From positions 55,084 through 101,072 of the forward strand of contig MNCI01028923.1 in the NCBI GenBank assembly GCA_015680685.1: 45,989 nucleotides of DNA, read 5' to 3'. Below, piece after piece: positions 33,059 through 44,500 of the stretch (the stretch's first letter is position 1; the number at the start of each line of letters is the position of its first letter). The notes beneath the pieces were generated by a model. The model did not search any database and was not told the origin of the DNA. It saw only the letters and a program-made list of their open reading frames with translations. Source of the DNA: Gnetum montanum. Lineage: Eukaryota > Streptophyta > Gnetopsida > Gnetales > Gnetaceae. Made by a program: the position numbers and the translations under genes.

Positions 33059-33811
33059 TCATAGAGGTTTGCTAGAAATCCATCACTGGAACATGACAAA
33101 TGATGTTCTTGGCTGGTACGTGGGAGCAGTGTGACCCCCTCCATGAAAACAAATTCAACAATCCAAGTAAGCAATGCCTCAGCATCCTTGCAAGCTCTGC
33201 CAAATTCAATTTACCACCACTAATCCTGGTATACATTTATATACATTTAGCGTTCCATAGGTTAGCTAGTGCTTGTACTGTATTGTGAACCTGTTAGGGT
33301 TGATTGGATGGCATACTAGTTAACATGCTGTTGGCTAAAACACAGGTAAAAAAGTCATTCTTATTTCTGATTCAAACCGAAACTGATTTTATTGTATTTA
33401 TAAACCCTCTAAATCACAGTAGACACTCTAGATTCATTGGACCAAAGCAATTAACCACGTACCCAGCAACTTGGCCATCAGCGAACCAGCTCCTCCATTT
33501 AGCAGTGGCTGCATAGCCCAATGATCTGATCCACCTTTGCATTCCTAAAGCCGGGACAACCAGATCATGATCGCCGCTGAAGCATTTTATCCCGTTCATA
33601 TCACAATCACCAGAATTTCAAATGGGTCTTCTTTTCACTGTCAAAACAATATTAATGTTGTTTTATTATTTATTTTATGCTTGCAACACCTGTAAATTAG
33701 AGCACGGTATCCCTTCGTTGTAAGCTTCCTGTGGAATTCAATTACGCTGCTGTACTGAAAATTGCAGCTCTTTTAGCGCTTACATCTTATCCAAACGCCC
33801 GCGACCTCAAC
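33059..33811 (-). pseudogene. serine carboxypeptidase-like pseudogene, last three exons, locus B
   Basis: Minus-strand exons: 33811-33690 (WIRC near the start, VIEFHRKLTTKGYRALIY at the end, one stop), 33576-33463 ([32 protein letters not shown], no stop) and 33196-33059 (GGHTAPTYQPRTSFVMF, WISSKPL, stop). Boundaries follow AG/GT rules: acceptor TTGCAG before 33811, donor GTGTTG, acceptor CTTCAG, donor GTACGT, acceptor GGCAG. The first junction rebuilds the Ser codon of Y-S-GDHD. GDHD carries the catalytic Asp and GHTAP the catalytic His. SCPL enzymes are secreted or vacuolar peptidases or acyltransferases. The upstream exons with the Ser nucleophile are not found, one stop and an indel before GHTAP exist, and part of the last exon is repeated at 33021-33060. 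It is more GC-rich than its surroundings. Confidence 0.85.
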
Positions 33812-34897
33812 CTGCAAGCTTTTTCAAACACTTAAAATATCACGGAAACTATACCATACTAAATTTTATATTGCTTTTCAAGATATGTAATTTTGGGTCA
33901 CCCTTATGCATTGTTATGTTCCTGTTAGTTCAAACATCCCTACAGTTTGGCCAAAAGTTATTTATAATTAATACATACCGATCTTATTTTATATAGTCAT
34001 ATTATTTGGGTTCAAACATCCCCACTTAACTAAAGCTATTTATAATTAATGCAAACCAAACTGTGGAAAAAAAGTAAAAGAAAGAGTGGTGTTAACTGAA
34101 ATACTTTATGGATTTATTTTTATAAATAATCATAATGTATTATATAAATAATGAGCTGTTTCTAATATATGGTAAATCATCATCATTATTTTAACCTTAT
34201 CCCAATAAAAAAAGTTGGATTACATGAGTTCTTTTTTGGTATTTCTCTTTATGAAGAATTAAATATGTGCAGCTAATCATTAGTTTAATACCTTTGCACA
34301 AGTTACATTGTTTCCTTGCACATCTTTCATTCAAGTTGCTTCATTGCAAGCTAAAGCCAAAGAAGGTTTAGTCCTCTCCAATTCTTGTGTAGGTACTAGG
34401 CACCACCTTTGATGATTATCCTTTAGTTTAAGTTTCTTTCATCACTTGCAAAAGCCTTCTTTGTGCTCAAAGCCTTCTTTGTGCTCAAAGCCTATCCTTT
34501 CCTAATTTCAAGGGATCTCCACAACATTTTTTGTCGTGTTCAATATATTTAAATTCATCGTATTCCATGTTATATAACATTTCTTAATCACTTAATAAAT
34601 AAAATAGGGAAATATTGTGTGTGTTTCTACCACTTCACATCATGAATTCCATTAGCCAATGTTTTGTACTAAGTTAAAGTATATTTTTTATCCAATCTTT
34701 TTTTTTCTAATTATACTACCATAAGGCTGGGCTTTGTCATGAATAATACATATTTATTGTTGTAAAGTTGATTTAAGAGATATGGGAATTATTATGCATA
34801 TTTATTGGCTAGACTTTGTCATGGAAAATAAATAATTATCATCAAATCAAATGGCAGGAGTAATAGATATCCTTTTTTTGGCCAACAGGGCAACTCG
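33812..34897. other. AT-rich stretch without a recognised gene
   Basis: No earlier SCPL exon and no element ends were recognised. It contains a small tandem repeat at 34451-34493. Confidence 0.5.
34451..34493 (+). repeat. 18-bp tandem repeat, 2.4 copies
   Basis: Unit AAAGCCTTCTTTGTGCTC at 34451-34468 and 34469-34486, then a partial AAAGCCT. Confidence 0.9.
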
Positions 34898-34992
34898 TCT
34901 CAGAGGATAGGGGGGGAAGGGGAGTGGATTTGTCACACTCCATGTTCTCATAGGATAGAGGAGGGGGGGCGGTGGATTTGTTGCCCTCCATG
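34898..34992 (+). repeat. two-copy direct repeat with G-runs
   Basis: Two units of about 47 bp, each with TCTCA-AGGATAG, a run of seven or more G, then GTGGATTTGT and CTCCATGT. It sits just before the larger minisatellite. Confidence 0.7.
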
Positions 34993-35815
34993 TAACACAT
35001 CACGTGCAGGGAAGCCAAAGAATCACTGCAAGGGAGCCGAATCTGAAAATTCAAAAAGCCAAAGAGTCATTGCAAGGGAGCTAAATCTCTATTCGATTGA
35101 TGCCCCTCAACCCTTGGGTTCCCCATTTGTCTCTTTGTATTTCCTCACATGCATTCACCATGTGCAGGAAATCCAAAGAGTCATTGCAAGGGAGTTGAAT
35201 CTCTATTCAATTGATGCCCTCGAACCTTGGACTCCCCATTCATCTTTTCATATTCTCTCATGTGCATGCACCATGTGTAGGGAAGACAAAGAGTCATTGC
35301 AAGGGAGCCAAATTTGAAAAGTCAAAAATCCAAAGAGTCACTGCAAGGGAGCTAAATCTCTATTCGATTGATGCCCCCCGACCCTTGGGCTCCCCATTCA
35401 TCTCTTTGTATTTCCTCACACGCATGCACCATGTGCAGGGGAGCCAAAGATTCACTGTAGGAGATCCGAATCTGAAAAGTCAAAAAGCCAAAGAGTCACT
35501 GCAAGGGAGCTAAATCTCTATTTGATTGATGCCCCCTGACCCTTGGGCTCTCCATTCATCTCTTTGTATTTCTTCATGTGCATGCACCACATATAGGGAA
35601 GCCAAAGAGTCACTGCATGGGAGTTGAATATCTATTCAATTGATGCCCTTGACCCCTATGCTTCCCATTCATCTTTTTGTATTCTCTCATGTGCATGCAC
35701 CATGTGTAGGGAAGCCAAAGAGTCATTGCAAGGGAGCTGAATCTTTATTCAATTGATGTCCCCGACCCCTAGGCTTCCCATTTGTTTCTTTGTATTCCCT
35801 CACACATAGGCCCCG
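34993..35815 (+). repeat. minisatellite with two unit lengths
   Basis: Tandem units of about 114 bp contain AAGCCAAAGAGTCATTGCA, GGGAGCTGAATCTCTATTC, GATGCCC and a CATGCACCATGTGCAG end. Some units are about 159 bp because a 45-bp piece (with GAAAAGTCAAAAAGCC) repeats the AAAGAGTCACTGCAAGGGAG block. GATGCCC-type marks fall near 35099, 35212, 35370, 35529, 35641 and 35756, so spacings are about 113, 158, 159, 112 and 115. Open frames through the array are repeat by-products. Confidence 0.88.
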
Positions 35816-36689
35816 ACGTGGGTAACCAATGAATATTTATTATTATAAATGATGGGTAATATTGAATAGTTATTATTATTATAAACGATGACGGTTACGA
35901 TTACAGTAATAATGAATTTTTTTATTATAAATAGTGGAAAATAATGAATATTTATTATTAATAAAAATTGTGACGGTCATGATCATGGTGACGATTAGGG
36001 TGATGACAGTTTTGGTGTGGTACAGTATTTATTGATATTGAACTTGGGCATTGTCTTACAAGATTAAGAGGTGCAATATTGGAATTTTTGCATTTTCAGA
36101 AACATGGATCCTGTTGCTATTCATCCCAATAGAGAAGGAGAAGAACACTCTCTTTAGGATTAGCAATAACAATCATCTACTGCAACAAATAATACAATTC
36201 ATGGAGGTCATGGCAGTGGGCATGCATGTGGGCATGGCCGAAGAAGAGGATGACCATGGATCATAGAAACTAAAAATCTAGAATCGATGAGTGCAGAGGA
36301 AAAAAGATGATTTTTAAAATGAGAAGCAAAACGACGTGAATGAGAATGAGAACTAATTCTACGAAATTCAAGAGTATGTAATTTATGCATTTTTAAATAT
36401 TTCAAAACAAATATTTATCATAGGGAAATCTTCTCATTTTATTTACATACTTACATTGCATATATATTTTTAGGTTACGTCAACATCAAATCCCTTCTCA
36501 TCACTTGGAAATTCATCCAATGCAATGATCGACATTATTGATACCAATAATGTAAATAATCAAGAAGAAATGTAGGTNCATTATTGATACCAATAATGTA
36601 AATAATCAAGAAGAAATGTAGGTTGGTGTTTGCCCATACTCAAGTTGGTAAATAGTTTAATTCAATTTTTATTTTAAATTTTGAAACAT
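35816..36689. other. AT-rich stretch before the Helitron-type gene
   Basis: 35830-35970 has repeated GAATATTTATTATTATAAA-like motifs. 36050-36690 shows no recognisable protein; it may be the 5' end of the Helitron unit. The N at 36578 lies between two identical 45-bp stretches. Confidence 0.45.
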
Positions 36690-38679
36690 TTTTTTAAGGA
36701 CATTAGAAATGCATCTGTGCCTGTTAATCAAGCAACATTTGTTCCAAAAATCACAGATGAAGAAGAACAACAATTGCAAGAAGATCAAGAAAAGCTACAT
36801 TATAGTGAGAGTGAGCACTGAAAGACTCATCAACAAGAAGAAAATTTATTTCATTGAATAAATGAAGCTACAGATGTTGCTAGTGCATCAACAATGGACA
36901 TGCCTTCTTTAGAACCTATTCAGTCTTTCCCAAGATTGCAAAAGACAAGTACAAAAATTGCTCAAGCAATACATAATTTTAATATTGCAATTAGAAGTTT
37001 TGCAAATCCACGTTCTTGCAATGTATGCAATGAAATATTTCTTAGCATATTAGATTCAACCAAAATTAGAGGACCCACATGCAATAGGTGCATTAAGGAA
37101 AAGAAACATAATATTCTTAATAATTTTGGTGATGAAATCAAACAATTTTCTATTGAAAATAACATGGATCCTAGTATTCAACTACCTATCCTAAGCTATT
37201 TAACTAAGGTTGAAGAAATGTTAATTGCAAAAATCAATCCCATTTTACAAGTTACACATGCAGTTGGTGGATAGTTCAAGTATAAAGGTTACATAATTAG
37301 CTTTGCTCAGTATGTCGCAAAAATTACTAAAAGACTTCCTCTTAGAATTAAAGACATCTCTTTTTTGATGTTGAGAAGAGTAGATCAAATGGGCATCGAG
37401 TATAATTTTATTGTCAAAAAGAGATGGGTTTATCAAGATTTGATTTTTAAGAAGGAAAATGATCCATACTATCGAGATGTCGAGATCAATATGCATGCAT
37501 TAGATGATGTTGCTGATATCGATGATGTTAACATCTTCCATAGCATTCCTTGTATTCCATTGTTAGAAAAGGATGGAGAAATGAGATTGAAATTTCAAGG
37601 TCCTTTGCTTCAGACAAATGATGAAAACATTATCAATCACACATCATCAGTTGCACAACGTGTTGGAATTGTAAGAAAGGAAATTGATTGGATAAAAGCA
37701 TGGATGCATAATCCATCATTGGAAGATTCAGATGTTGCTTAGTGGCCTTTCATGTCTGATTCTCTTATTAATGAGTTTAACATGATGGGGTTGTTTATGA
37801 TGACATTTCCAAGTCTTTTTCCTAAACGAAAATGTGATTTTCTTGAGCATAGAGCTAAAGATGTAAAATTGCATGAATATGCAAAACATCTTATTCGCTA
37901 CAAAGATGGTAGATTTGGACATCACAAGCGATTCAAATACATATTAATTATCTATTTGTTTGTTATTATCATTATTCATAATTTTTTTTATGACATATAA
38001 GCAACGATGTGTCATTTTTTGGTAGGTATTATATCTATAATATCATTAGAAAGAGATAGGAAATGGAATCTACCATTGTATTTTTTTAAAAAAAATATTG
38101 TTGATGCACCCATAACTATTGAAGAACTACGAGAACAATTGAATAATGCTCCATCACATGTCATTGTTGATAATTTAATGCGATATGATACATCCATTTG
38201 TGATACATCATCTTATTGAAGAAAATGTAAGGCAGAGCTAAGAGCTAACTGACATGGTGAATCAATTGGGAACACATACTATCTTTTTTACTCTAAGTGC
38301 AGCAGATCTCTATTGGCCTAAGTTGCGTAATCTGATGGAAGAAGATCCACCTGAGAACTCATCTGTACTCAAATGTTGGAGGTAAAGTAATATCATAGAA
38401 AATCCACATATAGTTGCAGAGTTCGTGCATCGTCGTCACATTGCCTTTCTCAAAACAGTTTTGATGAATGAGTTCCATGTTGTTGACTATTGGACACGAT
38501 ATGAGTGGCAACATCACGGATTTCCACATGTGCATAGTTGCCTGTGGATACAAGGTGCTCCAAAGGTAGATGAGCTCGACCATAATGATCCTCATGTCAT
38601 GCGTAGGGCAAAGGAATTTTTTGATTCAATTACAAATGCATGGAATCCAAGATTTGCAGCAAATGGACATCCAAATAAT

Positions 38680-38796
38680 GTAAGTTCTCATTTATCTTTT
38701 CTATCCTTTACACAAAGTTTTTTTGTTGATATTTCTTAAAATACAGAGATATTAATTTTTCCATTGTTACTTCTTTCAATTTTTCTTCTCACTTAG
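38680..38796 (+). other. intron in the Helitron-type gene
   Basis: Donor GTAAGT at 38680, pyrimidine-rich end and CTTAG at 38796. It joins NGHPNN to ALRVNM in phase 0, keeping the protein match across the junction. Length 117 bp. Confidence 0.75.
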
Positions 38797-38963
38797 GCTT
38801 TACGTGTAAATATGTTATGTCATCCATGTGAGTTGACTACTGAACAACTACAATGTATGGATCTGGAAACTGATTATGCTGATTTGCTTAATGCTATTCA
38901 AAGATATGCTATATGCAAACTCGGTGCATGCTTATGAAAATATAATGGCAAAGAAGTTTGTAG

Positions 38964-39097
38964 GTGACACTTTCTAATCAAAATGTTGTATCATTACTAT
39001 TTCCTCACCATTGCATTCATTTTTATTAGCAAGTAAAATTTAATTTATCATGGGAAAAAATATATAGATATTCAAATTTTATATTTTTAAATTCTAG
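38964..39097 (+). other. second intron in the Helitron-type gene
   Basis: Donor AG/GTGACA and acceptor TTCTAG rebuild the Arg codon in GKEVCR-YTVPWSL. Length 134 bp, AT-rich as expected for a plant intron. Confidence 0.7.
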
Positions 39098-41301
39098 GTA
39101 CACTGTTCCTTGGTCGTTATCTTTAAAATCAACTCTTCAAAGAGATCCAGAAAATAATAATGGGATTACTTATGTTCCTCGAAGAAATGATTCAAAGCTT
39201 AATGTTCATAATAGAATGATGCTTCAGACATGGAGGGAAAATACAGATTTTTAGCCAGTAATGTCACGATATGTTGTCATAAAATATATTGCAAAATATG
39301 CAGCTAAAACAGAGAAGAAATCACAATCTTTTTGTGACATGTTATTGCAAATTTCTGAGTCAAGGGATCCTCATGAAGATGCTCTATTAATCTATAGAAG
39401 GCTCATGATGGATGCTGCTATAGATAGAGACATTGGTGCTATGGCGGTCTGTCACATGTTGTATGAGCTTCCTTTGGTAAACTGTAGTTGTGTTTTCTGC
39501 ACACTCAATGTTTCTCAATAAGTGTACAAAAAAATTCAAATTAATTCAGATGAAACTGATGAAGCTGAAAACTACATAGCTCTTATTAATATGTATTAGA
39601 AACNGTTCTAATGATGAGGATATTGAAATGAAGTGGTTGTCTGTTCAACATCTGTATGTAGAATCGGAGATTAATACTGAAGAAGAATTCCAACGAGCTT
39701 TGGATGAAGAAAGATAATTTGTAGACGTAACTCCCCAAGTGCAAGATTATGAGGAATATGATTTTGAAATCCTCAACTATCATCTCTTATCAACAGGTCA
39801 TTTTCAGAGAATAGAAGTGGAGATGCTTGGGCTATGAGATGTTGATAGAATGCATAACTGGACGTTACAATATCCGAGAGAGGATGTTGCAAAATTTGCT
39901 ACAAGTTTTATTTCTGGCAATAAATCATCTCGGTTGATGATTATTATTAATCGTGACTACAATGCCTACGATTCTGATAAGTTGGGTGTAAAGTAAAAGA
40001 AGTGCTATAATAAAATTGTAGGCTACATGATGTTTTCACAGTCAACAGTTGAGTTGTTTCCCCTTTAAGAATGATTATCCAAGAAACAACTGGTACAGGA
40101 AATTCATTTCTCATAGGAATGCTTCATAATACTTTCATAAAATATTTCAATGAAAAACATAATGCTTTACTTGTAATGGCACCCACAAGAGCTACATTTA
40201 ACATTAACGCAACAACCATTCATTTTAGTTTGAACATTGGAATAGGTGCCTACAAAGAACTCTCTTTATCTACAAAGATAAGTATGCAACATCCACTATC
40301 ATAGGTAAGATATATAGTAATTGATGAAATGAGTTTTGTGGGAAGAAGATTATTATAAAGCATTGATAGACGACTAAGAAAATTTTTTCTAAAAACATCA
40401 CAATGAAGTTTTTGGAAGAAGATCAATTATATTGATAGGTGATTTGGGTCAACTTCCTCCTATGCTTGATGGTGTGCCTTATGCATCCAAAAATCCAGAT
40501 ATTATAGGGAATTGAGAATTATTTGATACATTTGTTGTTTTAGATGCAATTTTTCATCAGTCTAGAAATGATCCTCAACAACAAAGATTCAAGGAAGTAT
40601 TGATGCATATCAAAGAAGGAAAATGTCATGATAAAGATTATAATTTATTGGCTACTCGAATGAATATTCCATCCACTTTGAGTGGATTAGATGATTTTGA
40701 AGAATCAACGCACTTATATGATAGAAAGGATAAAGTCCATTCACACAATAATAAGATGTTGCAAATAATCCAGAGATCTGTTGCATTGTGTGTAGCAGAT
40801 AGAGATCCCTATGGATTCAAAATCTCAGATGATGACAGTGATGATATAGAACAATATTTACTTATATGTGAAGGTGCAAGGGTAATGCTCACCATCAACC
40901 TTTGGCCAGAAGTAGGATTGGTGAATGGTGCACTTGGCAAAATTCACAGTATTATGTATCCTCAAGGTAAACAACCACCTGCATTACCATCGTATGTTAT
41001 TGTTGATTTTGACTCCTACATTGGATGTGCATTTGATAATGGTAATCCTCATCATGTGTCAATTATAACTGTGGTCCAAGGAGCATCTCGTCAGATACAA
41101 TTATGGTTGGCATGGGCCATGACTATTCATAAATCTCAAGGAATGACACTAGATAAGGTTGCTATTGACATTGGTTCAAGAGAAGTTACAAGTTTAACAT
41201 TTGTTGCATTATCTAGAGTCAAGACCATTGATTATTTGAAGATTCGTCCTTCTTTCTTTGTGCAAAGATACAGAAAGATTCTAGATGCTAAAAATCTTTA
41301 A

Positions 41302-41671
41302 AGTAGAATTGCACACGAAGTTCTTTTTGCGCAATTAGAGGATTAGGCATATTGATTTCATAGTTATTGTTGTATTTTGCCTTTTGCTCAATGCTATTAT
41401 ATAGTTCTGTAATGTTTGTTGCAATAATTGTTCAATGTATTCCTTCATTAACATATACAAAATATATAGACTTTTATTTTAACCAATTTATGTTTACCGG
41501 TATATATTATTTGGAATGCAAATAATGATAAATTAAAAAATAAAAAAAATAATTAAATTATACTCATAGCCCACGAAACCGGTCCACTTAGATATATATA
41601 TATAGCCAAGATGATTTTAAAAAAAATGATGTTCACGAAGCCCGATTACTCGAAGAGGTAAAAAGATAATC
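41302..41671. other. AT-rich 3' flank of the Helitron-type gene
   Basis: No gene. Contains an (AT)n tract near 41590-41605. The element's 3' end could lie here or at the following hairpin; no CTRR end was confidently identified. Confidence 0.4.
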
Positions 41672-41782
41672 AAAAATGGAATCACTCACCCCTTTTCTGT
41701 TTCTCTACCACTTGACTGAAAGGGTAAAACTAAATTGGGTAAGTGGTAGAGAAACAAAGGAGGGGTGAGTGATTCCATTTTT
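41672..41782. repeat. large inverted repeat (hairpin), 42-bp arms
   Basis: Arms 41672-41713 and 41741-41782 are reverse complements apart from a few positions near the middle (TTTTCTG against TCCTTTG), with a 27-bp loop. Outer arm ends are AAAAATGGAATCACTCACCC and its complement. It could be a foldback element, a small MITE, or the 3' hairpin of the Helitron unit. The arms are longer than usual for a Helitron end. Confidence 0.9.
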
Positions 41783-43296
41783 AGCTATGCATTGGAGATT
41801 CATGATTCCAGATAAATTTTCACGAACTGTTCACGTTGGATTCAAGAGTGCGTACAGAAGCACATTAAATTTGCAATGGGTACGTATTTCACAATTTCTA
41901 GTGAAATTTTGTTTGGATCTGTACATATACATTGAAATGGTCTCCTTGCCTTGCCTCATATTATTATTTCCTTTTTCTGGATGTCTGCATTGTGCATTAA
42001 AATTATACTTATCTTCTCCTGCTCTGAATCTTCCCAGAAGCTTCATTTCATTGTTAAGTGGCCAGCAAGCAATCAAGATTCATGGCATCGGCATGACACA
42101 GACCACAGAAAACAGGGAGTACGAATGGATAAACAGACACAGGAAAATCACAAAAGGGCTACTTCGGTAACCGAAGGACAAAGGGCCAAGTTTGGGTCAT
42201 ACAGAAATCAAGTTTGGAACGGGGCCTGCGAGGTAACATTGCATTTGCATGGATTGGCCTCTGGGAGTGTCAAAGGTTTTGCCATCATTCACGGGTGTTT
42301 ATTGGTCATTATTGCTGGTTTTGCTCTTTTTGTCATATCTCTCCTCATCATCATGGGTCATGAGTCATGAACACGATGACGGATGGATGCTTGTTCAACT
42401 TTTTTTTAAAAATTTGTTTGCTTATGGGCCAACCAACCACACCAGCACATGGCCAATGGCCATATGCAATCTCATGGTGCTTTGTTTTTACTTTCCCCTT
42501 CATCATGACGAGTGCCAATTACCCCTTGTTCGAAAGGTTTTCAATTACCATAGGTGAAGTGAGTTACTCATCTGTGCCTAGTTTAGTTAAGTTGTATCTT
42601 CTTATAATGTGGTTGTCTTCAACATGGCCCTATGGCACTACTCACATGTAATCGTTGAACAAAAGTATTAGCAAAAGTGATTTGTTATAAATTTGGTTGA
42701 GGCTTGAGGCTTAATTTCATTTTTAAAAAGATTGGATTGAGTAACAAAAGGGTTTCATTTTATTGTTGTCATTTTGGTTGTTGCAAAAATTATATATTTA
42801 GGCAGATTATGGCTCTTGAGGAAGAAAATGGATTGGATGCCATCCATACCTTTGCAAATTTTCTTGCTTCAGTGTAATGGTGATATTGCAATTTGTGTGA
42901 AATTAAACGTTAACAATATTTTGGATTTACATTGTACTTGTTCTATATTTTACAATGTTTTTTTTTATGATACATGAGATTTAATTTTTAGAAAAAACTA
43001 ATATATTTAAATTTTTTCTATCACGTCCCCAACTATGAACCCGTCCCCACTTTTTCTTGAGGCACATGCACCCAAACACATTCAGAATCACGAATTCTCG
43101 ATCATCGCTTCCATGAATTAGATTCTTTTGATGCATTTTAGGTATCTTGTTACCTCATCCTCAGTAGTCCGGGCTTCTTGAACATCATTTTTTTTAAATC
43201 ATCTCGGCCAATATATATATAAGCTAGTTTCTGAAATTGTCACCGGTAAGTATTGGGTAGACTCCTAACTTCCTATGTAATGCCCGTTGTGTATGG
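41783..43296. other. unassigned stretch
   Basis: Open frames of up to 139 codons (41951-42370 and others) overlap in different phases and show no recognised domain. One hydrophobic stretch at about 42290-42360 could encode a membrane segment but stands alone. A TATATATATA tract occurs near 43210. I cannot assign a gene. Confidence 0.4.
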
Positions 43297-43512
43297 ATGC
43301 TAAACAAAATATTAATCATTTTCGAGGAGTTGGTTCGGCCAGTCCTGCTGCACAGTGATGAAAAGGAGACTGCAGTGTTATGGATGGTGTGGAGACACTG
43401 CAACAACTTGGTTTTCAGAGAGCAGAGGCTGCCGCTGCTGTCTGCTACTGCTGCTGATGTGCTGCACCTGTGGGAGGAGTGGCATCAGGAGTTGGCACTG
43501 AAGGAATTCTAG
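43297..43512 (+). pseudogene. possible LINE (non-LTR) fragment
   Basis: A 71-codon frame with VLWMVWRHCNNLVFREQRLP followed by LLSATAADVLHLWEEW resembles the W-x-x-W-K-x-R-N-x-x-x-F stretch just after the RT zinc-binding part of plant L1-type elements. Nothing upstream or downstream confirms an RT, so this is a weak call from a single motif. Confidence 0.3.
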
Positions 43513-44019
43513 GGAAACACTGAGTTGTGGTGGTTGCCTCAGATCGAAGGGGTGCCAGAGTGGATGGCACTTTCTTTGGGAACTGGGAGGGGACGTTCCA
43601 TAGAAAGATCTTGTTGACTGAATCGGTGGTGGCAGATGTGTTGAGGGTGCTGACAGAGGGAGAGGAGATCCAGCCATTGCTGCACAGTTACATGTACTCT
43701 AGGAACTTTTTCAGGGGAAAAACGTGGAAAACCCCTAAAGGGCATGTGCCCTAATCAGTGTTGCCGTCGGTTTGGTAGGCTGCGAGAACGTTGGTTGACA
43801 AGTTCCTCATGCAATCTGGAACTCTGTGGAAACTGATGGAGAGACACAGTTGCAACTGATGCACAATCACATTTGTGCTGAAATGCAGTGGGAAGCGCAG
43901 CTGGGTACAGATGAAGCACACAAGGGCGGAAAGAAGGTGCAGGTTCGAAATATCTTGTGTGACTTTTCGGGGAAGTTGTAGTGATTGTGGGTGTTTTAAT
44001 TTTGGGGTCAGTTATTTGG
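43513..44019. other. GC-richer unassigned stretch
   Basis: Frames on both strands (for example 43527-43754 plus) have no recognised domain. The base composition is richer in G and C than the surroundings, which could mean relic coding DNA, perhaps of the LINE-like fragment. Confidence 0.3.
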
Positions 44020-44500
44020 ATGGTTGATTAATGTTACTGGGATTACCAAATGCTATTCATTATTGGGTTACCAAGCGTTGCACATGTGCTCAAAGTGGTC
44101 GTACTGAGTGCACTTAACTAGGAGAGTCAAGGGTTGAGAAAGATTAATTATCTAAGAAAGAATTTAAACATTTAACAGTAATTAATTCCTATTTAGCTTA
44201 GTCCACATGCTGCAAGGTTTATCAGAAAGTTTGTTGTTATTTCCCTACACAAATGTGTGCTCAGGTACAATTTTCTCAAATAAAGATCCATTCACTTTAA
44301 GACTCCCACTGCGGGCACATGGAAATTATTCTAACTCTGGAATGGTAAAACTACTATAGTTTGGCTAAGGGACAAGATCTAGATGCCTAAAACAGGGAAA
44401 GTTGCCTCTTATTTATAGACATTGCGATGGGCTACGATATTGTGTACGTGATATCGCAGGGATGGACACGATATTGCGTACACGATATTGTGGCTCATCA
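44020..44500 (-). repeat. LTR fragment of the Athila-like family, minus strand
   Basis: On the minus strand it begins TGATGAGCCACAATATCG at 44500, with a run of GATATC/GATATTG motifs (about 44428-44490) and TATAAATA (44417-44410), then GGTAACCCAATA and GGTAATCCCAGTA near 44075-44035 as in copies A and B. Similarity fades near 44020, so the LTR 3' part is missing. Confidence 0.8.

Larger units (their letters stand above)
36690..41301 (+). pseudogene. Helitron-type Rep/helicase (DUF6570 class), decayed, with introns
   Basis: Domains in order: acidic N-terminus (about 36700-36890); DUF6570 with paired Cys (CNVCNEIF, CNRCIKEK), NNMDP, LTKVEEMLIAKI (about 36990-37500); Helitron-like N domain (about 37750-39540) with the HUH motif GFPHVHSCLWI (His codons 38526-38534) and the two-tyrosine motif YIAKYAAK (39285-39308); Pif1-type helicase (about 40070-41301) with GTGNS in place of Walker A GTGKS, MAPTRATFNINATTIH, VIDEMSFVG, GDLGQLPP, TIHKSQGMTLDK and FVALSR. 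The protein would nick and unwind DNA for rolling-circle transposition. Introns at 38680-38796 and 38964-39097 are clear, one near 37945-38030 probable. Frame breaks, stops and the lost Walker lysine show it is inactive. The last 233 codons are open. Confidence 0.88.

Noticed and set aside
33414-33599. A stand-alone 61-codon protein beginning MNGIKCF
   Set aside because: Its first residues are intronic and its last ones lie past a splice donor; the real coding part is the SCPL exon 33463-33576.
35114-35513. Frames of 67 and 100 codons over the minisatellite
   Set aside because: They follow the repeat unit in shifting phases; the repetition explains them.
34993-35815. CRISPR-like array
   Set aside because: Units are adjacent with no unique spacers, and the sequence is plant nuclear DNA.
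41769-42651. Overlapping frames of 94-139 codons as a membrane protein gene
   Set aside because: Different phases overlap, there is no domain or splice evidence, and only one short hydrophobic stretch.
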